The position numbers and the translations under genes were made by a program. A stretch of 64,000 nucleotides of DNA, from contig JACBWW010000008.1 in the NCBI GenBank assembly GCA_020086605.1, forward strand, positions 27,522,135 to 27,586,134, read 5' to 3'. Positions 49,675 through 60,900 of this stretch are shown piece after piece (the stretch's first letter is position 1; each line of letters begins with the position of its first letter). The DNA comes from Lanius collurio (lineage: Eukaryota > Chordata > Aves > Passeriformes > Laniidae). The notes beneath the pieces are model-generated. The model was not told where the DNA came from and searched no databases. It saw only the letters and a list, made by a program, of their open reading frames with translations.

Positions 49675-50189
49675 GTGAGCGGCGGCACCGCGCCGGGCCG
49701 GGCCGGGGGGCGGCGGGCGGTCGAGACACCCTCACCCACCGCTTCCTTCCTGACCCGCTGCCGCCTTCTTCCCTCCCGGCAGCTCATCGACTATGCCAAG
49801 CGGGGGGACAAGGACGAGCGCGCCATGCGCATGGCGGATTTCTGGCTGACCGTAAGTACCGCCCAGCCCCACACCCCTGGGGCCCGGCCCGGCGCGGTGC
49901 CGGGGCTGAGCGTGCCGCCCCGCAGGAGAAGGACCTCATCCACAAGCTGTTCAAGGTGCTGGCGCCCCGCTACCAGCCGCACCCCGGCGGCTACACCCGC
50001 CTGCTGCAGATCCCCAACCGGGACGGGCTGGACCGCGCTAAGATGGCGGTGATCGAGCTGAAGGGGAACCCGCTCCCGCCGCTCGTCCGCCCGCGCCGCG
50101 ACTCCGACAAGACGCTGCTGAACCAGCTGCTCAAGGGATACCGGCAGGACGCGCAGCGGGCGGCCACCGCCCGGGGAACGCCTGTCTAG
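49501..50189 (+). CDS. MRPL17: MRPL17, mitochondrial ribosomal protein bL17m (gene-level entry, complete)
   Basis: A structural protein of the large (39S) mitoribosomal subunit, nuclear-encoded and imported into the matrix, of the bacterial L17 family. Three exons of 174, 69 and 264 nt give 168 residues plus TAG (human about 175, from memory). Conserved blocks: [20 protein letters not shown] at the N-terminus, [36 protein letters not shown] across the exon 2/3 junction, [20 protein letters not shown], and NQLLKGYR near the end. The start is the first ATG in a good context (G at -3) and matches the orthologue N-terminus exactly. Canonical introns rule out a retrocopy. It is convergent with ARHGEF39, and the two stop codons are about 1.8 kb apart. 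The C-terminal 20 residues are variable in the family. Confidence 0.97.
49783..49851 (+). CDS. MRPL17: MRPL17 exon 2
   Basis: 23 codons, [20 protein letters not shown] through WLT. The acceptor is ccggcag and the donor is gtaagt, phase 0 at both ends. The flanking introns are very short (108 and 74 bp). Confidence 0.96.
49926..50189 (+). CDS. MRPL17: MRPL17 exon 3
   Basis: 87 codons plus TAG, from [16 protein letters not shown] to ARGTPV. The acceptor is ccccgcag. Confidence 0.96.
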   Translation, partial: EKDLIHKLFKVLAPRYQPHPGGYTRLLQIPNRDGLDRAKMAVIELKGNPLPPLVRPRRDSDKTLLNQLLKGYRQDAQRAATARGTPV

Positions 50190-50412
50190 GGTGCCCCTGT
50201 GCCCCGAGCAGGCCCCAGAGGAGCTGCTTGCGCACCAGCCCTGGGTGCTGTCCTGGGGCGCGGGAGGGGAAGGTGTGTCAGGAGGGCTGGAGGGTGATCG
50301 AAGGTTCCGCGGCGAGGGCTGAGTTTACTGGCTGCTTCCAGTGGTTTGAATAGAGACTCAGCAGGAGAAGGAAATCGAGCTAGGAGCCCTGGTGGTTTAT
50401 ATTCTCTGTGTA

Positions 50413-50418
50413 AATAAA
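50413..50418 (+). terminator. MRPL17: MRPL17 poly(A) signal
   Basis: AATAAA, 224 nt after the stop codon, followed within 25-45 nt by a GT-rich stretch (agtcagtttgcttgtatttg), the usual downstream element. Confidence 0.85.
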
Positions 50419-50499
50419 CTTTTTTTCAGAAAGTCAGTTTGCTTGTATTTGAATTGTATTCGGGGAATTATTTAAGTCAAAAAATATCTGTGAACTTGT

Positions 50500-50692
50500 C
50501 AAATCCAGCCTATGACTAAACACCACCAGGACAACCAGACCATGGCACTAAGACATCCAGTCTTTTTTTTAACACCTCCAGGGACGGTAACTCCACCACC
50601 TCCTGGGCAGACCGCTCATGTTTATTCACCTTTCTGTGAAGAAATTCCTCCTAATGTCCAACATAAACCTCCCTGGCAGAGCGTAATTCCTG
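50500..50692 (-). mobile_element. CR1 LINE 3' fragment (antisense)
   Basis: Minus-strand CR1: aacacctccagggacggtaa, ctccaccacctcctgggcag and tgtgaagaaattcctcctaa as read on the plus strand. It begins about 80 bp past the MRPL17 poly(A) signal. Confidence 0.88.
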
Positions 50693-51179
50693 TGCTTGCA
50701 AGTTAGTAACTTATTCTAGAAAAAAATGGGTATGCTAGAGTCTCTGGTCCCATATCCCTGTGTCAGAGCTACAAGTGTGTTATAGGAGCCAGGGTTCAGC
50801 ATTTGGGGGCAGAAAATTTGTTGAAAAATAAGATACTTCTGCTGTTTAAAAAGCACTGAATGCAAATCAGGTAACGCTAAGTCATATAAAGAGACCACCA
50901 AAGGAACTCAGTATAAGGTGATAACATAGGCAGGAGTCATAGTAATCTCTAGCAGGAGCTTGACAGACACACCAAGTGCAGGATCACAAGAAATCTCTGT
51001 ATTGCTCAACTAGAACAAAAAGGGGGAGTAGCAGAACTTTTTCAGAGTGATTTAACTACTGAGCAACAAGAATCTTAAATGGTTTGCTTTGTCTCTTGAT
51101 TTCAGGCATGGCTAGTACTTGAAAGTCCTAGCTATAACTTTGAAGTGAAAAAGCCCAAAACAAAACCTACTGAAACATA

Positions 51180-51260
51180 ACATCACAGAATAAAAGACCA
51201 GGTTGGAAGGGACCTCAAGAACACCTGGCCCATCCTTTCTTGGCAAAACACAGTGGAACC
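51180..51260 (-). mobile_element. CR1 LINE terminal fragment (antisense)
   Basis: A short terminal piece reading catcacagaataaaagacca then ggttggaagggacctcaaga on the plus strand. Lies between MRPL17 and ARHGEF39. Confidence 0.75.
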
Positions 51261-51660
51261 AGTGTGGCTTCCAAAACCCTGTTGCATCTCTTCCTCCCAA
51301 GTTTCACACACTTAAGACATTTGAACGGGTGATCCTGTGTAGGAAGTTAATCCTATGGAAAGACAAATAAACTCATTATGTATTCTCTCTTTGGGACATT
51401 TGTCTCACACAGTACCAGTTCCATTTTAATAAACACCAGCGAGAAAGATGGGAGGCACTGCTTAAGGAAGAAAAAACAGTTGAGCTGCTAAGAGGTCAGT
51501 GTTCAGACACTTTATGTTTATAATAAGCTTGAAATTGTTCTATTTCGTGTTGACCATATTCAAATAGAAGTTTTCTGAAACAAACTGATGTGAAACTACC
51601 ACATTATTAAAAGTCCATGCTGAGGCTTTAACAAAATACAAAAATACCTTTAAAAAAGCA

Positions 51661-51666
51661 TTTAAT
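51661..51666 (-). terminator. ARHGEF39: Candidate ARHGEF39 poly(A) signal
   Basis: ATTAAA on the minus strand (plus tttaat), about 315 nt past the ARHGEF39 stop. Another ATTAAA lies at 51788-51793. No minus-strand AATAAA was noticed nearby, so the true site is uncertain. Confidence 0.3.
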
Positions 51667-51979
51667 GAGGGAAAACAAGTCACACTCCCATCTGCTTGAC
51701 CTTAAGTTAATCTGAGTTTACTAAAATGCAGAAAAGCTAGAAGCTTCTAAGCTAAATTGGGGAAAATCCTTAATACAGATTTTTTTTTTTAATATACAAA
51801 TGCTTTTTTTGCTGTATCTGTATGAACATAAGGGCAGCTAGCAAAGCATTCACCATCTCAGGAACACGCAGTGTGGTCCCTCTCAAGGCAGGGCTGCCAT
51901 ATGTCCCTGAACATTTTCTAAGATTGTGGAAGCTTCTGCCACAAAGGTGGTTGTCCTGCCAGTCTGTCTTGTACTCGGG

Positions 51980-51995
51980 TCAGGCTTTCAGCTTC
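51980..51995 (-). CDS. ARHGEF39: ARHGEF39 exon 9 (coding part)
   Basis: Only 16 coding nt: it completes Arg, then KLKA and TGA. The acceptor is tctctacag. The number of residues after the PH helix equals that in human, which supports this acceptor despite the tiny coding part. Confidence 0.85.
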
Positions 51996-54900
51996 CTGTA
52001 GAGAAAAACAAAGGGGAACTTCACAGTTAATATTGGGAAACCTGTCCTTACAGTTCTCTTGTGTCCTGGCTACCAGTGTCACGCTGCCTCCATCCACACA
52101 TAGGTCCATATGGTCACTTCTATGTCCTGTCCCCTTCCACCTCTGGAACACAGATGCCTACCTGACTGCAGCTGTGAGACTCCGGTACCACTCATGAATC
52201 TCTTGTTGGTTGCTGGACATCAACAGCAGTGTCTTGTGTGGAAAGGAAAGCTGAAAGGCAAACAGAATCTGTGGCATTCCTTGCCGAGGCAGCAACTCCA
52301 GTAAAAGGAAGGTCATCACCCCTGAATTCAGTCCCTGTGTGCTGATTTTCACCCTTCTCCTTCCTAGCTAGAAAAATTTAGCCTCAATACTGGGTGAAGC
52401 CAGAGGCTGTACGGTACAGAACAAGTGCCAATCTTCTCCACTGTTTCCAGTTGCAGTCGATATCTTACTTTGACCTGTTTGGAGGTGAGCAATTACAATT
52501 CTCAGCAGCTCATCATCCAGTTTTCTACCATACTCCAAGCTGTCCCTAGGGGTCCTTCCACTACCATCATCCACAACTTGCTCAAAGAGTCCTTTGTCAT
52601 CACTCACAAAAAAAGCTAACACAGCACCAGGTACAGCCTTGGAAGAACTGACCTTGAAATCCCTGCAGAAGACTCGCCCCTGTCAAGGAATCTGCAGCCC
52701 TCAGGGAGTTAGATAAACAAAATATCTTGTAATAGCACCCACATTTTCTTCACTCTGTTTTTCTACATGTTCAGTCTGTAGTCAGGGTAGTGCTACGTAT
52801 TCATTGTCTTTTGACTGTGGGACTGCCCCCCAAACTTGTGGCTCTGATGAGGGCATGTCAGAGTCCTAGTGCAGCTCCTTATCTGAGCTAAGAGAAGCAA
52901 CCAGTAGCCTGTAGCCCCAGAATGTTCAGAGGCTCTATGCCATGAAAGGAAAAGTACTTGCATCACTCAAGAAGGGAAGGGTTGCCCTAACTCAGACTCA
53001 TTCACTGCATTTTGTCACCACTCTCATCATGTCGGTCCTGCTTCTGCTGAGACAGCTGGAGACCTGCTTCCAGGTCTGACTCCACTGGTGCTTCTGCCTG
53101 GCACAGGTGGGAAGACTTACACTGAGGAGCCCTCCCTGGCTCTGCGTGTGGCCGAACACTTTATCCACTGAGCACTGGTGGAGTGGGTAGACAGCCTGGC
53201 AGGACAGTTTGTTCGAGTTCAGCAGGTGCAGTGGGTGGCAGGGCTTCGCTGCAATGAGGATATCAGAGAACAGGAAGAACATCCTGCGCTTCAGTTCTTC
53301 TCCCTTTGAAGGCACCACCAAAAGCCAGCCTTCCCGGATATACCAGCGCCCTGGGCATGCAGGGGAAACAGAGACAGCTGTGAGATCTGGGGAAGAGCGG
53401 GAGGGAATAAAAAGGAAATGATGTGATGACACAAACAGGCAGAGTGTCAGTCACCCTTGCCGGTTGTCGTGTTCTACATCAATTCCAACCACTAGAAGGC
53501 ACTGATGTCAGCTGAGTCCAGTCCACCAGTGTGGATAACACCGGTGCAGAAGCAGTAGCCAGCCGAAAATGCTTAGTATATGAGGAACAGCTGAAGATAT
53601 TGTAAATCTGCTATGTTAATTAAGAGCATATTATCATATGCAAGTCTGTTTAAAATTATCAGAACAAAAACATGATTTGAAAATGGTATGCATACCTTCA
53701 AATTAACATAAGCCTTCAGAAAACGCAGCATGAACTATCTTAAATTGTGTTGCCCACTTGTTTGCCATTAGTGGTGAAACAGAAGCTAGCTTCAGCTTTG
53801 AAAAGTTATTATTTTTTCCTTGTTTTGTTTGTGTGTGCTAATTAAATAGATAAACTCCTCCCCAAAACCAAAACCAAACCATGTTTCACAGGTCATCTGA
53901 CTATGTACAGACCTACAGTAGCCAAGAGATTACAGATGACTGTTCCAAAGAGAAGGCATCAAAGGAGATACAAAATGAGAAAGGTCTGAGTAGGCAACTT
54001 TATGAGCCTGTCTTGCAGAACAGAGTCCAGTGTCATCCAGCTGTGAAATGAATTGTGATAACACAAGAGGAAAAGAAAGCACTAGGAAAACAATCAAAGC
54101 AATTCAATTAGCCTAGCTGTTAGCAGCAATATAAAAATTTGAATAGTGAAATAAATGAAATAACTAAAGCAGGACTTCTTACTAGGATTACTGTGGAAGA
54201 CAGCTATCAACTCACGGGAATTATGAAGACACCTGCCACTAAGATTATTTATAAAAATGTAAAGCTGTAACAAGGTATTGCCACCTGGTCTTGTCTAGGA
54301 AACATCTGCCAGGGAATTTCAGTCACTCTTTCATGCCTTAGCTTCTGCGTGAGCTATTAAGAACCTTTTAGAAAAAAACCCTCAGTTTTGTTTTTATTAT
54401 GGATTGTGTCTTATTAGCATGCTACAGTCCCAAAACAAAGAGGCGAGTGGATTCCTGCTTAGCTTACTCCACAGGAACCACTCCTCTTATCAGAATAAGA
54501 AACTGAGGAAGGCAAGGGTTAGATGCAGGAGTCAATCCCAGTTTAAAAAAACAGATGGGATGAAGGTGTCAGCGGCGTGGGGCTGGACTGGGAGCTGTTT
54601 CCCTCGGGCTATGCTGTGATCAGACTCAGAGGCATACAATCTGACCCAGACTGTACTGGAAGTCTTGGAATATAGATGCACGTCCAGGATCCCCAGGTGT
54701 ACGATTTCTAAGAAATTGTTGTGAAAGAATGTGCTCAGTTAAGGAGGCAGTTCTGGCTGATACAGCATTTGTCCTAAATATGGAAGGCAGCAAGAAAAGC
54801 TGGGTCTCCTCACTGGTCTCCTCACTAGGAGCAGGACCTCTCAGAGACACTGACAAATGTGAGTCACTTTTGTCCAGCACTCCCCATTTGCTCTTAATCT

Positions 54901-57900
54901 ACAGCATTTTGTTTTCTCTCCTGCTCCCTCTTGGCAACAGAACACAATCTTGTCCTGCAAAAGCTATCTTGTTTCTGGAAAGCTGGACCAAAACTAGCAA
55001 GCCCCAGCTGCCTCTTAAGTTGCTGTTTCTCATATCCACTGGCAACTGTTACCCCAGCCAATGGAAAACGTGACTACAAGAATTCTCTGTCCTAGATAAT
55101 GGAAATGCCTTTACTGACCCTCAACACTCATCCTACTGCATCTCAGAATTTTCAGAGACCAAAAAATCAGTGGACCAAACTCTTTCAAACAATGGCCATC
55201 TCTGGTCTAGTTATAATGTTTTGGGGCGTTTGGAGGGTTTTTGTCATGGTGTTACTTTATCAGTTCTGATATTCAGGGTAACTGATTTACATTTTTACAC
55301 CTTTTACACCTTTTTACACACTACACCAAGTGTGCCCAGGCACCATAGCACATGTTTCTGTTCAGTATAAGCGGAGCATACCTGTGTTAGCTCCCTTTCA
55401 CCTGGCATCACCAAAAGGATTTTAAGAACAGGAAAGAGAATTTTAAATTAATCTGCCCATTGACTGAGCATCTTTGAGGATAACCTCTGATAAGTAACCT
55501 TTGTTCTATGTGTGCTGCTTTGGCTAGGATAGAGTTCAGTTTTCCCATAGTAGCTGGTGTATGGGTGTTCTGGATTTGCACTGAAAACACCATTGACAAC
55601 ACAGGGAGGGATATTTTGTTTATTGCTGTGTAAGCACTGCTCAGTATTGAGGTCTTTCCTGCTCCTCATCCCACAAGTGAGGAGGCTGGTAATCACATGA
55701 ATTTGGGAAGTATCCCAGCTAGGACACCTGACCTGATCTCCCCAGAGGAACAGTCTATATCATATGTCATCATGTTCAGCCTGTTATGAGGGGAAAGAAG
55801 GACAAAAGGGGGGTTTTAAAGTGATGGTTCTTGTCTTGCCAGATAACCACTATGTGTGGTAGAGCCCTGCTTTTCTGAGAATAGCTGAACAAATGCCTAC
55901 CATGGGAAATGGTGGATGAATTCCTTGTGTTGCATTATTTGCATGAACAGCTTTTGCTTTACTTGTTAAACAGTCTTTATCTCAGCCCATGAGCTTTCTC
56001 AGTTTTACCCTTCCAAGTCTTTTGCCATCCCATTGGGGAAGGTTTTTATCAGCCAAAGATCCACAGGTATGAATTTCAACCACATTCACAAGCACCTGGA
56101 AATACCTCTCTTAGAGACCTTCACACACAGTGACTTTAACACTCCTCTCCAGATGCAGCACTGTGCCTGGATAACCTCTGAAGCAGCAGAGCTGAGTGAA
56201 GCTACAGGTGAAGCCCCAGGTGACTGTTTCATAATTGCCCAGACTGGGCACATTTCTCACAATGTTTCCTACATAGCTTGGAGTGTGGTCTGAGCATGGA
56301 GAGCACCCAGTCACATAAGAGACCTGTTACACATTTAAATATTCTTACATGCCAGTCACTATGGCTTTATCTATCTCAGCTATCAACACTGATACACTGA
56401 TTTCTGGCACAGTTTAACCATGCAGATAGAGGAAAATTCTCCCTATGAAGAGTGTGAAAAGAATTCCATTAATTTTGTAGCTAAGGCAAATAACAGCACA
56501 GTCCTTGGGCCCTTGACACTCAGAAATCTATGGTCATGCAATCTATCTATGCAATGGAGGAGGGACAGTTCCACTACTTACACTCTGCCAAAATGATTTA
56601 GTGTCTATCTTTCATTCCCACCCAGGACTTATGCTCCTGACTTTCTTGGTTCCTAACTTTCTAACCACATGTCATCAGCTTCTCCTATCTGAATGTCAGG
56701 CAATTAAGCTGTTGCTTATTCTTACTCTAAAATTCTTAACTTAAAAAAAAAAAAAAAAGCACTTGAATCAGTAGTCATATTCCTTTACCGCCTATCTGTG
56801 GAATTTGGGCAGTAGGGGAAAACTGGTTAATGTGAGTTGAGTGAGAGATGAAGGAGAACATACCTCCACATGCCTCAGCATGGCAGAGCAAAAACAGAGC
56901 TGTCAGTAAGACCCACCTGGAGTCAAAACCTGAGTCTTTTGTCCTTTGAGCAGTTTCTGAACCCGAAGTAGCTGCAAGGAGTTCTCTCTCTTATCAAAGA
57001 TGTCTTGGACCCACTGAGATACCTCAGAAACAGATTTCACAGCCTCTGAAATTATAGCAGCACACCCTGAAGTTATCACAAATGAATGCTTATTTCACCT
57101 TATACATCTTGCTAAGAAAAAATAGTATGAAATTAAGAAACAAAATTTTAAACTAAATATCAACAACAGCTTTATTCAGGATTTTCTGCAAGAGATTGGG
57201 CTAGATGACCTCCAGAAGCTTCTTTCCAACTCTACAGTTCTAGAAAACATTTGCCAGTGAAACAGAGAGAGGAATAATTTCCTGGACATGGAAACAAAAA
57301 CAGGAAAAATGGCCTACAAGTGGTGTTAAATGCTTGTGAGAATCACAGAATCATTTAGGTTGGAAAAGACTGCTGAGATCACCAAGTTCAGCCTTTGACT
57401 GAATACTTCCTTGTCAGGTAGACCATGGCACTGAGTGTCATTTCTTGAACATTTTCAGGGATAGTGACTCTACCACTTCCCTGGACAGTCCATTCCAATG
57501 TTTAACAACCCTTTCCATGAAGAAATGCCTCCTAACATCGATCCTGAACTTCCCCTGGCACAGCTTGAAGCCATTTCCTCTCATCCTGTTGCTTGTTACC
57601 TGGGAGAGGAGGCAAATCAACAACTGGCCATGGCCTCCTTTCAGGTACTTGTAGAGAATAATCAGGTTACCCCTTTTCTCCAGGCTAAACACCCTCAGCT
57701 CCCTCAGCCACATCTCACAGGACTTGTGCTCCTGACCCTTCCCCAGCTCCATTGCCCTTCTCTGGACTTGCTCCAGCCCCTCAGTGTCTCTCCTGCAGTG
57801 CGAGGCTCAAAACTGGACACGGGTTTGAGGTGTGGCCTCACCAGGACTGAGCACAGAGGAACAATCACTTTCTTGGTCCTGCTGGCCACATTATTGCTGA

Positions 57901-60900
57901 TATATCCAGGATGTCCTTGGTCTTCTTGGCCACCTGGGCACACACTGGCTCATGTTCAGCTGCTGTGGATCAGCACCCCTAGGGCCTTTTCCTCCCAGCA
58001 GCTTTCCAGCCACTCTCCAGCCTGTGGCATTGCCTGGGGTTGTTGTGACCCCAAGTGCAGGGCCTGGCACTTGGACTGGTTGAAGCTCACACAATTGGCC
58101 TCAGCCCATGGATCCAGCCTGTGCAGATCCCTCTGCAGAGCCTTCCTGCCCTCCTGCAGATCAGCACTCCCACCCAGCTTCCATCTGCAAACTGACTGAG
58201 GGTGTTTTTGATCCCCCTATCCAGATCATCAATAAAGGTACTAAACAAGACTGACCCTGGTACTGACCCCTGAGGGGCACCTCTAGTGACTGGATATAGC
58301 ATGAAGGACATGAATTGTCCTAGAAAATTGAGGCATGTGACCAAGAGAGTCAGAGAACTGTTTGGGTTGGAAGGCACCTTAAAGATCATCTCATTCTAAC
58401 CCCACCAGCTATGGGCAGAGACACCTTCAAGTGTCTCTGGTCCACATCCAGCCTGCTCAGGTCCACATCCAGCCTGACCTTGAACAACTTTGGGAATGAG
58501 ACATCAACAAATTCCTTGAGCAACCTGTTCCAGTGCCTCACAAGCAGAAGAGTTAAAAAAAAAAAAGAGCTGCCATTTCTCTAGCCTAGCTATTAGGCCA
58601 TTTTCACAGGCAGTTACTCTTTATATTTTTATTCCTAATGCATTTTCAGGGACATCTTGGTCAAGATGGAGAAGAAAAATAGTAACCCACTAGAACCTCA
58701 GAGAGAGAGAAGATTTTTCTTCCTGTGGAATAAGGCAGGAGGTGGTAGTCAAAATATTCTTAGCAAGGACTCTATCATTGATCAAAGTGCCAGCATTTAC
58801 AGGTGGAATCATACTTGCAAGTTCCTGGTACTCAGCAGTGTCTGGGCTGGTGTTCTGCAGCAGGTCTCTGAAGAAATGCTTGTACCTGAGTTGGAGAGAG
58901 CAGGTTTAATTCACAACAAGATACCAAGAACAGCAGGAGCACCCCCTGTTAGTGACAGCATGATGAAAAACACTCAACCAGGAGACAGAGTAAACCTAAC
59001 AAAGCAGTTTTGGTCATACTTCAATCACATTTATTTTATCATCAGATGTCTCAACTAAAATAACCCAAGTATTTTGTATATCTGCAGACCTTGGGATTTT
59101 CCTGGGGATAAAATAAAAGCAGCCTCACAAATCACTTAAGTTCATGAGGCTCTCTCAGAATTCATATAAACATGCCTTCAACAAGTGACAAATTTCTCTT
59201 TGAACAATGTATTTTTAATATTTTTAATAGTATCTGAATGGTGGCATTCATACCATGTTTCCTGCCCGCACAAGAAAATAAAGGCATTTCTATAAGAACT
59301 AGGACCCGCCTTGTTCTTTTTTCCTTTTCAGTCTTTACTGGAGAGGATAAGATCTCTGCAAATGCTTTCTCCCAGTAAAGTCAAAAAGAAGGAAATTAAC
59401 AGATTCACAGACTGGCAGAACTCATATGATTTAGTGCATATGTTAAGAGAGTTTTAAAGAAACTTGAACCTTATAGAGCTGATTAGTGAAAAAATTAGAC
59501 TTTCTGTTAAAAAGCTCACATTTTTCCAAATAGTTGGACAGCAACAAATAGACTGCTGTTTTGCAAATTTAAAGGAAATATCCAAAGAATTATAGTAAAA
59601 TTCTACCAATCAGCTTAATGTATACTTCTGCCAAGCGGATTAAAAACACTAAAGCTACATGAAAGACTGCGGTATGATCTCTCCAAGTTATTTTCAAAGA
59701 AATGAGGTGCCCAATCTCTCAAATTTGCTTTAGTGTAGATAAGATCATGGTTGAAAAACAGCTACTGGATCTATAGCAGCAGAATCTGGGTTCCCAGAAA
59801 ACTACCTTTATTACCCACACACCCTCCCCCAGAAAGGGCTGCCCATGAGTGCATGCAGCACTCTCCTCATGCAGTCAGTTTGCCTCTTTGAAGGGGAGAT
59901 GATCATAGAATATCCTGAGCTGGAAGGGATCCACAAGGATCATCCAGTCCAGTTCACGCATCTGCACAGGATAACCCGAAAAAATCACACCATGTGCCCA
60001 AGGGTGTTGTCTAAACACTTCCTGAAATCTGGAAGGCTTGTTGCCTTGAGAGGGAAAAGCAGCAATCCACAGTGGATCTGTCCAGGCTCAGAGAAATGTG
60101 ATAGGCATAAAATCCGAGGAAAGCATAAGGCCCTGATAACCAGAGAGGAAAGAGAAGATCTCCTCTGTTCATTAATCTCATTTCTCTCCAAAAGCAACCA
60201 TCTATGAGAGCCACAATACTGCTCCAGGTCAGCAATCTGCATAAAAATGGAGCAAAGGCATCTCTGGCAGAGAGCTCCATTTCTGCAGCATTTCAGTCAG
60301 TTAGCTTTCATTCAGGGCCCAACTTCTCAGCTTACTGAGATGGCAGAAAGCCTCCAATTCTATCCAAGAGATAGAGGAAGGGCATAGGAGCCAGGGCTAA
60401 ACACATCAACCTTCCTGCATCATCTCCCATCCATGTACATGGATTCCACTTTGCAGGCACATCCTCAGGTCTGTGTCACTGCTGTCTCAATGCTCTGATT
60501 TTGAGACAAATTAGGCAACTTTCCCTCTCATAAAAACAAAGTTACATTCCTTTATCCCTTCTCATGCTAATCCCTTGAAGACTCACAATTGCTTACTTAC
60601 TGGTGCAGCCTCTGCAGGGGCAAAGGAAGCAGATCCTCCAGCTCCCTCCCTTGAAACTGAGGTCGAGTCTCCTGGAGTTTCTTAAACCGCCGGAATGACT
60701 TATTTTTCCTCAGTTGCTCCTGTGTGCAGCAGAAAAGGGATATAGCTTTGAGACTACAAAAATAACTATGTGCTCTATTCTGCACCAGATCTTCAAACTC
60801 TTCACCTTAGGGTTTATGACTCCAGTCTCACAAGCATCAATTTCTTTTGTGGCTATGGGCAAGCCATTGCCTGTCTCCTGACCATCCATTCCAGTGGGTA

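Larger units (their letters stand above)
48690..50330. promoter_or_regulatory. MRPL17: CpG-rich island spanning MRPL17
   Basis: Dense CpG and high GC contrast sharply with AT-rich flanks. The block covers the MRPL17 promoter, both introns and all exons, and extends upstream through a CR1 fragment to a second CpG-dense patch at 48.69-48.85 kb. Typical of a housekeeping promoter. Boundaries are judged by eye. Confidence 0.8.
50420..51979. other. Convergent intergenic region and ARHGEF39 3'UTR
   Basis: Two antisense CR1 fragments (50.50-50.69 and 51.18-51.26 kb) and AT-rich sequence. The minus-strand 3'UTR of ARHGEF39 occupies its right part. No further gene seen. Confidence 0.75.
57046..58814 (-). 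other. ARHGEF39: ARHGEF39 intron 5
   Basis: A 1.8-kb intron of which about 1.25 kb is CR1 sequence from three insertions in both orientations. Confidence 0.88.

Noticed and set aside
49094..49735. A 213-codon minus-strand ORF opposite the MRPL17 promoter
   Set aside because: Arg/Ala/Pro-rich translation typical of antisense CpG-island DNA, with part of it antisense CR1.
49303..50052. A 249-codon plus-strand ORF over MRPL17
   Set aside because: It reads through MRPL17 exon 1 in frame and then both introns and out-of-frame exon sequence; the spliced gene explains it.
57498..58199. A 233-codon plus-strand ORF
   Set aside because: It is the antisense reading of a CR1 LINE; no protein family matches.
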